Made by a program: the position numbers and the translations under genes. Shown here in pieces: positions 55,776-64,000 of a stretch of DNA of 64,000 nucleotides; position 1 is the stretch's first letter; every line of letters starts with the position of its first letter. This stretch comes from Parus major (lineage: Eukaryota; Chordata; Aves; Passeriformes; Paridae): positions 149,137,636-149,201,635 of the forward strand of contig NC_031769.1 of the NCBI RefSeq assembly GCF_001522545.3, given 5' to 3'. The notes beneath the pieces are model-generated. The model ran no database searches and was not told where the DNA came from. It was given only the letters and a program-made list of their open reading frames with translations.

Positions 55776-55963
55776 AAGGACAGGAAGCAGCAGGAAATTG
55801 TCCCACTTCTCCCAATTTTCCATTAATTGTGACATCCTTTGGATGACCTGGGGCTACAGCCCCAAAATCAAGGACAGGAAGTAGCAGGAAATTGTCCCAC
55901 TTTTCCCAATTTTTCATTAATTGTGACATCCTTTGGATGACCTGGGGCTACAGCCCCAAAGTC
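55776..55963. repeat. 94-base tandem duplication (two copies)
   Basis: Copy 1 at 55776-55869 and copy 2 at 55870-55963 begin AAGGACAGGAAG and end in CAGCCCCAAA plus ATC or GTC. They differ at four positions, three of them C in copy 1 and T in copy 2. Each copy includes the small hairpin TGGGGCTACAGCCCCA. The unit is not CR1. Confidence 0.97.
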
Positions 55964-56774
55964 TTTTGATAGCTTTTATTTCTAGCAGCAGAGCTGTGAA
56001 TCAGTGCCCTTATTGTTCTGGGTGTATAATAAGGGTTTATAAATGAGTTTATATGATCAGCTAATAAAAAGACCCTGCCCTGAAAAAACATTAACGTCTT
56101 CTTTAAATAAAAGTAAAAAAAAATTAAAATTAAGTATTTAAATTAAAATTAAAATAATAAAATTAAAAATAAAGCATTATTAATACACCTATTTAATTTT
56201 TTTAATATTTAATGATCTGTGCATACTGCAGGAAAGTATTCATTAGTTTTTTTAACATTTATTCCAATTTTCTCCTGTTTTTTAGGCATTATCTGTATGG
56301 ATATAAGGAATTCTACAGAGGTAAAACCACACCCACAGGAAAATTGCTATTCCTTCATCCCAGTGTACTGACAAGAGCATTTTCAGTGGAGCAGATTTGA
56401 GGTAACTCTGTTGCTATGGGCTTCCGACAACCTGATGGGAAATGCATCCTTTTATATCAGGAAACACAGGAAAGTTCATTCCGAGCATTCCGAGTGTGCA
56501 CTTCAAAGTTAATTTATGTAGAATTAGGATGTCAATTTAAAGCACGAAAAACACGGTTAATTAACACTTTGTGGCTGCTGTTTTCCCATGGTAAACAAGG
56601 CATATGACAAAGGGGAGTCTGAAATGGATTTAAACTCCCTTGAAACAACTTCTTCTGGAATATGAATATTCAGAGGAGAAACTGATGAAGAGAATCAACC
56701 CTGTGGCCTTTCTAGATGGAGCTGCTGCATCAGTGGGTGAGGGAAGGGCTGCAGATGTCACTTAGAAGGGAAAA
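55964..56774. other. Unique DNA with an AT-rich simple tract
   Basis: (TAAAAT)n-like AT-rich sequence at about 56103-56190. Nothing else recognised. Confidence 0.5.
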
Positions 56775-57596
56775 GGGACACACCTGAAGGACAGGGCCAT
56801 CCAGACAGAGCTGGGAAAGCTGGAAAAGTCACCCATGGGAATCTCATAGGGTTTAAGAAGACCAAGTGCTGGTGCTGCACCTGGGTTGGGACAAACCCCA
56901 GTGTCAGTCCAGGCTCGGGATGAGCAGATGGAGCAGCCCTGGGGAGGAGGACTTGGGGGGTCGTGGATGAGAGGCTGGACATGACCCAGCCACGTGCACT
57001 TGGAGCCCAGAAATCCAAACATGTCCTGGGCTCATCCAAAGCTGGCAGGCAGCAGCTGAGGGGAGGATTCTGCCCCTCTCAGGTGAGACCCCACCTGCAG
57101 AGCTGCCTCCAAACCTGGATCTCAGCACGGGAAGGACATGGAGCTGCTGGAGTGAGTCCAGAGGAGGCACCAGGATAATCAGAGGGATGGAGCATCTCTG
57201 CTGTGAGGGAAGGCTGAGAGAATTGGGATTGTTCAGCCTGGAAAAGTCTCCAGGGTGACCTAATTGTGGCCTTCCAGTACCTGGAGGGGCTGAGAAGAGA
57301 ATGGAGAGAGATTATTTGGAATGGCTTCCAATTTACAGAGCTTAAGTTTAGATAACTTTTGAGTTTAGATAGTTTGGATATGAGGGAGGAATTCTTCTCC
57401 GTGAGGGTGGTGAGGCCCTGGTTGCCCAGAGAAGCTGTGGCTGCCCCTGGATCCCTGGAAGTGTCCAAAGCCAGGCTGGACAAGGCTTGGAGCAACCTGG
57501 GATGGTGGAAGGTGTCCCTGCCCATGGCAGGGAGTGGAACAAAATAACCTTCAAGACCCCTTCCAACCCAAACCATTCCATGTTTTCATGATTCAA
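56775..57596 (+). mobile_element. Longest CR1 LINE fragment in window, class A, about 820 bases
   Basis: Forward copy reaching well into ORF2. Early part: AAGACCAAGTGCTGGTGC, CTGGGTTGGGACAAACCCC, GACTTGGGGGGTCGTGGATG. Middle: TCAGGTGAGACCCCACCTGC, GAGTGAGTCCAGAGGAGGC, AATTGGGATTGTTCAGCC, CTAATTGTGGCCTTCCAG. End: the complete class A tail. The readable remnant VVDERLDMTQ fits the CR1 segment just upstream of the reverse-transcriptase C-terminal region. Frameshifts and stops break it, so it cannot encode a protein. The 5' limit is uncertain by tens of bases. Confidence 0.93.
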
Positions 57597-58654
57597 TCTG
57601 GATTTGCTTTACAGACAAAGAAAAAAATTTAAAGGGAGAAATATTTAACTTTTCTCAACTGCCACTCTTGACAGACTCAAGGTTAGGGAACACGTCAAAC
57701 CCATCAGGCTCAGTTTAAAAGTCCTCTCCAAATTTTTTGTGGGTCTTCTGGAGTATTTTTTTTCCTCCCCAAACTGGAAATAATTGGCTGTGATATCCAA
57801 ATTAGTCTGTGCAAATTTTATCAGGAGCATTTGTAATTTAAATTGGATCTACAAAAGGAGGGGGATAAAAAAACCCTGTTCATTTCATGCTCATTATGTA
57901 TCTCAGCGAGACTGATGACATTTTAATATTAACATGGTTATGGGTTCCATATAAAAAAATTAAGTCTACTTAATATTCCAGATTCTGCTGATTGGAATGC
58001 AGTTATACTTGACAATGGAAAATCAATTGCTATTCTAATTAAAAAGAATGGCAGAGAAATAAACAAAACAATAAAGGAATAAATATATTCCATACATTAG
58101 CTAGGAGCCTGTGTTTTATCTTGGAAGCTCATCTCTTTTTGGGATGTTTTTTCCCCATTGCCTGGTTTGAACTTTGAACTTGAGCTGGAAGAGCAAAGGT
58201 GTTTCAAAAAGTCAAAGAAGCACAAATAAAAAGCAATGCCTAAAGGAATATTAAAAATTCCAAGGAGTGGGTGCAACTGGAAATGGGAGCTGATCTCCCC
58301 AGTGCAGACAGACACCTTGGCTTTGTTAAAACCACTGGTTTTCCTGAGAAAGTCCTAAAGCAATTCTTGTTTGCATTGTCTTGTAAAGCAAAGGTCAAAC
58401 AGAATTCCCTTTTCCCAACTCCAGTTAAAAATAGATTTTCAAGCTCTCTTTTTTTTTCTTATTTTTTTTTCCCCTCTTTATTTTCTTTTTTGCATAGAAA
58501 ATGGGGAGAGAAAGAGGAAGGAAGGGAAAAAATTTAAAATGCATTATAATAAATATTAAAAATATATCCTATATTTATTTTTATCTTTATATGTGGAAAA
58601 CTTTCCATTGGAAAAGGAGCCGGAAGTGCCAGTCAACAGCGGTAGAAGATGAGT
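57597..58654. other. Unique AT-rich DNA
   Basis: T-rich run at about 58447-58472 and an AT-rich stretch at 57880-58090 of conserved-element-like appearance (many TAAT cores). This is inference only. Confidence 0.4.
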
Positions 58655-58730
58655 CAGGATTAATGGTCGGACTTGATGATCCTAAAAGTCTTTTCCAACC
58701 TAAATAATGTGATGATTCCATGATTTTAAC
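58655..58730 (+). mobile_element. CR1 LINE tail, class C
   Basis: TTAATGGTCGGACTTGATG, CTAAAAGTCTTTTCCAACC, GATGATTCCATGATTTTA. Confidence 0.9.
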
Positions 58731-60106
58731 TGCAGTGGAAACTGCCTGAATGCTCCAGTGTGTCTGCTCAAACAATTTAAGGTGGTGTAAACAAATACTC
58801 CTACAAAGAAAGGGAGATCTTCCACTTGGCTCCCCTTTGCCATGTTTTTCTAGGAGATCAAGATTATTCCAAGTAGTGGCAAAGGTATGGGGGAAGGAAG
58901 AATGGAAGAAAAAAGGCTGGAAAAGGTTTATAAGTAAATTCAACCAAAAAAATCATACCTGAGATCGATTTTACTTAATTTTTTCATGAATCATTATGGT
59001 GCAAAAAGCAGGGAAGTCTTTAATAGACAATTTTCTGAGGAATTTTCCCAAGCAAGAAAAATTCAGTTCTCACAAACACAGAAACAAATGATCTTGGAAA
59101 TAAAAGCATCAAAAAGGTTGAAATTTAACAACATGAACTTCAAGGAACACTTGGAAAATCAAGAGATGGAGGGAGCAGGGTCAGGCAGCTGGAAATGATG
59201 GAAAAGAAAGTTCCAAGGATAGGAATGAAATTCTGAGGGGAGAAATCTGTCCCATTTAACATTCCCTGTCTGCAGCACAAGTAATCACAAGTTAATCATC
59301 CCCCAAATCACCGTGGAGTCAATAAAGATTGACTTCCTGTAGCGACAGAGTCAATCCCATGGATTAGCTCACAAAATTCCGGTGTCTTCATCAGGTTGAG
59401 AAGAATAATTAGTGCCTTAAACAACCCAGAATTATTGACTCACTGGAGTTGGGGGAGTCTGGTGGAACTCCTGCCAAGATGCCTCCACTCCACTTACTCA
59501 CGATTTGCCACACTCATGTGATGAATGTAGCCCTGCCGAGTGTTCATTGATGTTCTGGAAGGAAATAAGGAAGGAGTTATATAACTCAAGTTTCAAGCAC
59601 AGCTTTATGGGGAACATCAAGTGCGGCTCCAATCCCAAAGAACAAATCCCACCAGGAACTCGTGGAACACACTGAGGGTTTGAGGGGCAGGAGAACCTAA
59701 AGAGGTGACTGTGGGAGCTCAGCTCATGCTGGACAAACCAATTGCTGGTCATGGGTTGGCTGTTGCCTGTAAATGCACCCAGGAGGGAAATGCCAAGGAA
59801 TGGAGAGTGTTTGGACTAAAGGACATCACCGGCAAAAGGACAAAGAGATCTAAACCAGCTGTGCATAAATGCAGGAGAGAAAAATAAGAGGAACTGATAG
59901 GAACAACCTCCCATTTGGAAAAACAGAGGCAAAAACTTTCTGTCACAGAGGACATTGATGGAAAAAATGAGGATTTGGAAGGACATTTATGAAAAGAAAA
60001 AAGAGTATTTGGAGTCATGGTAGCCATTGCCAGCACAGGACAGGCATAACATTCCAGGTTTATTTCTGGGTTCCCATCTGCTTTCATGGGACATCTTTTG
60101 TGCCAC
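58731..60106. other. 1.4 kb repeat-poor unique DNA
   Basis: No element or gene recognised. Confidence 0.5.
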
Positions 60107-60538
60107 AAAAGTGATCAGAGGGCTCCTCCTCTGTGGGGACAGGCTGAGAGGGTTGGGTTTGTCTAGTCTGGAGAAGAGAAGGCTCCAGGGACACTTTAGA
60201 GCCCCTTTCAGTACCTGAAGGGTCTCCAAGAGAGCTGGAGAGGGACTTTGGATGAGGGACAGTGCGACAGGGCAAGGGGTGATGGTTTTAAACTTAATGA
60301 GCATGAGTTTAGGTTGGATATTAGGAAGAAATTCTTCCCTGTGAGAGTGGAGAGGCCCTGGCACAGGTTTTTCAGAGAAGCTGTGGCTGCCTCATCTCTG
60401 GAAGTGTCCAAGGCCAGGCTGGACAGGGTTTGGAGTAACCTGGGACAGTGGAAGGTGTCCCTGCCCATGGCAGGGGCTTGGAACTGGGTGATCCTTAAGT
60501 TCCTTTCCAAACCACACCATTCCACGATTCTGTGATCC
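60107..60538 (+). mobile_element. CR1 LINE fragment, class A, about 430 bases
   Basis: GATCAGAGGGCTCCTCC, GACAGGCTGAGAGGGTTGGG, GCCCCTTTCAGTACCTGAAG, TAGGTTGGATATTAGGAAG, AGAGTGGAGAGGCCCTGG, CCTGCCCATGGCAGGGGC, CATTCCACGATTCTGTGATC. It keeps a readable ORF2 C-terminus (FRLDIRKKFFPVR) with a shift before the tail. Confidence 0.96.
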
Positions 60539-61606
60539 TCAACCAATCCCTTTTCCCTCCCACAATTCTTTCCACCAGTGGCTTCCTAAGCTTTCCACAG
60601 CCCAGTCGAGAGAAGGAGAAAATTAACTCAACAAACATGGGCAAATTTAAACACCTAACTTCATTGCTATGCTGAATTTTCTCTATGTTCTTTGCCCAGC
60701 CTTCAGTTTGGCTGCCACTCAACCAAGGGACCAAAAGACTTGAAAACCATGAGCTGATGGAAGGATAAATCCCCTCGGACACAATCAGTGTCTCTTGCTA
60801 ATTGTTCCTGGCTCATTCTGACCAGCAATTAGTTCTAATATCCCAACTAATTTAGGTCTGATAATGTGATATCACCATCAATCACTTTAATGACCCATCT
60901 GGCAAAGTCTTACCAAGACCAGCTTCAGCCCATGTTGTGACTGTCACCACACAGTTCTGCTGTTATTTCTGAGTTCAGGAGCAGTTGATTCATGTCTGAA
61001 TTTTATTTTTAACCAAGCAGAAGTTTACAGGCATCATGTCCAAATCTGGGTTTCTACCAGCAGCATTTAACCGGGCTGTGCTGAAATTAATAATGAGAAA
61101 CCTCCAGATGGCAAATCAGGTCACTGAGGAGCGATATTGTCCCTGGAAAGAGCTCAACATTCATGGAATAACCGCAAAATGTAGGTGTTTTATTCCAATG
61201 CTTGAAACCAGGTGTGTTAAATCTGAGCCTCTGGGCACTGGGAGCATGAGAAGAGCTAAATTCCACACCACACCGTTAGAAAAGTCTGATTGCTTCAAAT
61301 ATTTTTCTGGCCCCATCACTGAAAACACACTGCGGTTTTTATTTATTACGACATCTTTTTAATTATTTATTGGGGTATTTATCTTCATGCCCCGAATTAG
61401 AGCCAAGTGTTGTTTGACTGGTTTGAAGCATCAACATTCTCTTTGGTGGGGAGCTGTCATCTGTCAAACGTTTTAAAACAAACTTTGTAGCAGTTAGAAC
61501 AGAAATAGAGATCAAAACATGATTCTACAAAACAGGAATTCTGCTTTTGGTTATAAATTCTGCTTATTGCTGGTGCATGATGTGGTTTTTATTTTGTGGG
61601 AGCAAG
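60539..61606. other. Unique non-coding DNA
   Basis: No element recognised; the 108-codon frame at 61036-61362 (+) has no domain. Confidence 0.5.
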
Positions 61607-61730
61607 AGAATCATGGAATTACAGGATGGAATGGACATTCAAGACAATCTCATTCCAACTCCTTTCCACTAGCAGGGCCACCTTCCACTAGACCAGGCTG
61701 CTCAGAATCCCATCCAGCCTGGCCTTGATA
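61607..61730 (-). mobile_element. CR1 LINE fragment, class A
   Basis: AATCATGGAATTACAGG, CAATCTCATTCCAACTCC, CACCTTCCACTAGACCAGGC, CCCATCCAGCCTGGCC. The GCCATGGGC block is rewritten. Confidence 0.9.
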
Positions 61731-62002
61731 ATTAATTAGCATGCGGTCTGGATTTTTAATCAGATTATCCATGTCCATGCCTCAAAACTTTTTAAAAGCT
61801 GGCACGATGTCCCTGATTTGCAGGCAGGGAAAATTAGGCAAAAATTATTCGGTAACTTAGAACTTGGTGGTAAATCCTCAGCAAATTCTTCCCCTGCTCT
61901 GAAGCATTTGCACCTCTTTTTGATTCTCCTTTTCTTCCTAGGCCACCTTTTCCCACAGGTAATGGGATGATAGTCCCTCTCTCCATTGATAAACGTAAAA
62001 AA

Positions 62003-62200
62003 AATCATGGAATCACAAAAATTTAGGTTGGAAAAGACCTTTAAGACCATCAAGTCCAAACATTCCCCCAGCACTGCCAAGGCTACCACTAAACCGTGTC
62101 CCCTTGTGCCACATCTACATGGCTTTTAAATCCCTTCAGGAGTGGTGATCCCAGAACTCCCCTGGGAAGTCTGTCCCAATGGTTTTTGTCACTGCCTCAG
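62003..62200 (-). mobile_element. CR1 LINE fragment, class C
   Basis: AATCATGGAATCACAAAAAT, AGGTTGGAAAAGACCTTTAAG, CAGCACTGCCAAGGCTACC, GTGCCACATCTACATGGC, CAATGGTTTTTGTCACTGCC. Confidence 0.94.
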
Positions 62201-63644
62201 GTTTGATTTGCACCAAAAAAAGTAAGAAAAACAATTCTGAGATAAAAAGATAGGTCTAGGATGGAAAAAAAATAACACAAAAGAGCTTTAAAAATATCAA
62301 ATCCCTGTGTAAATGGCTCCAGGTTTGTGGTGTGACACAGATCAGAAATACAGCTGTGGAGAGAAAAATTTATGCCAAGGTTTTTTATCCCCCAGCTGGG
62401 TTCTTTCCATTTTTTTTCCAAATCACTGAGTTAGGCAGACTGGAGAGATTTTCTGCCAAAAAGAATTACCGGTTAAAGAATTGCTTGGAATGAAAAGGAT
62501 CAAGGAATTAGAGGACCCCTCCTAACCAGCTGCCAGTCAAAAATCCATGGAGCAAACAGGACACTGTTATTATGAGGAAATCTATCAGGAGGGGTGGAGG
62601 ATTAGAGGTGTTTGAGGTGTTTCAGCAGTGTTAGGAGTTAATGAATTTCCTACAAAACCAGGCAAAAGCCTTTTTCTGATCCCGCTTTATCGATTTCTTC
62701 CCATTAAACACGAGCAGGTCACGGCCCAGTCAGGACAAATGAAAATAGGATTGAAGTCAGAGTGGGAGTGTGGCATTCCTGCAGCTGAATTAAAACTGAG
62801 TCTTTGACACAGAGGCAGCAGCAAATGAGTCAGTTTGGCTCAGCTTTCCACCAGCAGCTTCATTCAGCCTTATTTCCTAAGTTTTGAAAGGAGAGGGGTT
62901 CTCATTTCCCACATGCTCGCACATTTTGGAGGTTGCTCTCCCAGAATAATGGGGTTTAAATAGAGCAGGAGGAAGAGACAAAATAGAGACAACTCTTGCT
63001 CTTTCCTGAACATCTGCTGTGGGGTCAAATCCCATCATTAAAAAGGGTTAAACCATGGTCATATATCTTTATCAATAAATTAAACAGTCCTGTGAGGAGT
63101 TTCAGATGCTCGTTTCAGTGCCACTGTTCTGTTAGAAAAGCTCATGACAGAAAACTTATCCCCCTGTGCTCATATCATTCATGGACAAGGAGTTAGACAA
63201 GTCAGAGATCATTCCCAGCAATCAGTATTTTCCTCATTTGGGAAAGCAGGAGAGTTAAACAATGGGAAATAATAAATAATATCATTCTGTGCTGGCTGGC
63301 AGAGGCCCCAGGGAATGCTCCTTAAGCAATTTTAATTTTCTTACATGGATTGGGTCCTTCATGCCAGTGTTCTGGGAAACTGTCAGATCCCTCTGCTTTC
63401 CCACTCTCACTCCACAGTGCTTGTGTTCTCCCTATTCCATTGAGAGAAAAAAAACCTCTTTTACTGAGTTTTCTGCAAAAATTTTCCTGCCCTAAACCAC
63501 ATTGATGGAAAAGGGAGCAGGAATTCTATCTGGGTTGACTTGTTTGGGAATAAAAACCTGAATTTCAGACAGGGAAATTTACTAATCCATAATCAGTCAC
63601 TATTCTTGGATTGTGAGATGCATTTCTTCTCCCCGATTGAGATG
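62201..63644. other. 1.4 kb repeat-poor unique DNA
   Basis: No element or gene recognised. Confidence 0.5.
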
Positions 63645-63710
63645 ATCATGGAATCAGGGAATGGTTTGGGTGGGAAGGGACCTTAAACACCCTTGAGTTC
63701 CAACCCCCAA
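63645..63710 (-). mobile_element. CR1 LINE tail, class A, interrupted
   Basis: GATCATGGAATCAGGGAATG, GTTTGGGTGGGAAGGGACC, GAGTTCCAACCCCC. It stops just where the GCCATGGGCAGG block should come. Confidence 0.9.
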
Positions 63711-63811
63711 TGCCAATGGCACCTGGCTTGTGTCACCAACGTGTGGCCACAGGACCAGGACAGGGATTGTCCTTCAGTGCTGGCCACTGGTGAGGGCACA
63801 CCTCAGGTCAC
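63711..63811 (+). mobile_element. CR1 ORF2 internal piece, sense strand
   Basis: ATGGCACCTGGCTTGTGTC, GTGTGGCCACAGGACCAGG, GATTGTCCTTCAGTGCTGGC, CACTGGTGAGGGCACACCTC. This matches, by eye, CR1 ORF2 sequence about 0.7-0.8 kb from the element end. No 3' tail. Confidence 0.75.
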
Positions 63812-64000
63812 AGATCACAGAACCACTGGGTTGGAAGAGACCTCCAAGATCATCGAGTCCAGCCCATGCCCCAACACTTCAACTAAACCATGGCACCGAG
63901 TGCCACATCCAGTCTTTTTTTAAACACATCCAGGGGTGGTGACTCCACCACCTCCCCGGGCAGACCGTTCCAATTTTTCACCCTTTCTGCAAAGAACTTT
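63812..64000 (-). mobile_element. CR1 LINE fragment, class C, runs off the window
   Basis: GATCACAGAACCACTGGG, TTGGAAGAGACCTCCAAGAT, AACTAAACCATGGCACCGAG, GTGGTGACTCCACCACCTCC, TTCTGCAAAGAACTTT. The 5' end lies beyond 64,000. Confidence 0.95.

Noticed and set aside
57079..57576. 165-codon minus frame
   Set aside because: Antisense of the CR1 at 56775-57596.
1..64000. CRISPR arrays, operons, phage or bacterial features
   Set aside because: No spaced direct repeats, ribosome-binding sites or dense coding; all composition and repeats are vertebrate.

Overview
This window looks like non-coding nuclear DNA (intergenic or deep intronic) from a bird, most probably a songbird. CR1 LINE fragments are scattered through it on both strands. 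One tRNA-derived SINE fragment carries a CR1-like tail, a type known from songbird genomes such as zebra finch. One clear solo LTR of an endogenous retrovirus is present. I found no exon, intact gene, functional RNA gene, operon or CRISPR array that I could defend. The long open frames come from low-complexity DNA, from CR1 remnants, or from antisense shadows of CR1.

CR1 copies are labelled by their 3' ends. Class A has the CATGGGCAGGG block and ends in a tract like CCAACCCAAACCATTC. Class B has a CCTGCACAGG block and ends like CCAACTCAGGATATTC. Class C ends like TTTTCCAACCTTAATG. I count about 56 young CR1 pieces, roughly 12 kb or a fifth of the window by eye. All are 5'-truncated and most are 50 to 550 bases; the longest is about 820 bases, against about 4.5 kb for a complete CR1. 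Where the fragment reaches far enough, decayed C-terminal ORF2 sequence (reverse transcriptase polyprotein) can be read. Boundaries are by eye, plus or minus about 10 bases.

Layout. 1-740: unique DNA and a CR1. 742-1706: a nearly 1 kb array of TTTTA/TTTTG pentamers with a 177/95-base higher-order structure, with one undetermined base at 1707. 1.7-10.9 kb: unique DNA with about eight CR1s. 10,934-11,548: a 615-base solo LTR with a 4-base target duplication, TATA box, poly(A) signal, a CCAAT-box cluster and a very C-poor stretch. 12-17.5 kb: dense CR1s and a second, less certain LTR. 17.5-29.5 kb: mixed unique DNA and CR1, with a cluster at 28.7-29.5 kb. 29.5-32.9 kb: the longest repeat-poor stretch. 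33-44 kb: scattered CR1s, an A/C-rich tract, and the SINE at 37.8 kb. 44-50.8 kb: CR1-rich, including an internal CR1 piece between direct repeats. 52.8-53.2 kb: an ancient amniote-type CR1. 55.8 kb: a 94-base tandem duplication. 56.8-57.6 kb: the longest CR1. 63.6-64 kb: a three-piece CR1 mosaic that runs off the end.

The elements do not form a pathway. The window records retrotransposition, solo-LTR formation, microsatellite expansion and small duplications. Gaps of 300 to 700 bases between listed repeats that have no entry of their own hold nothing I recognise.
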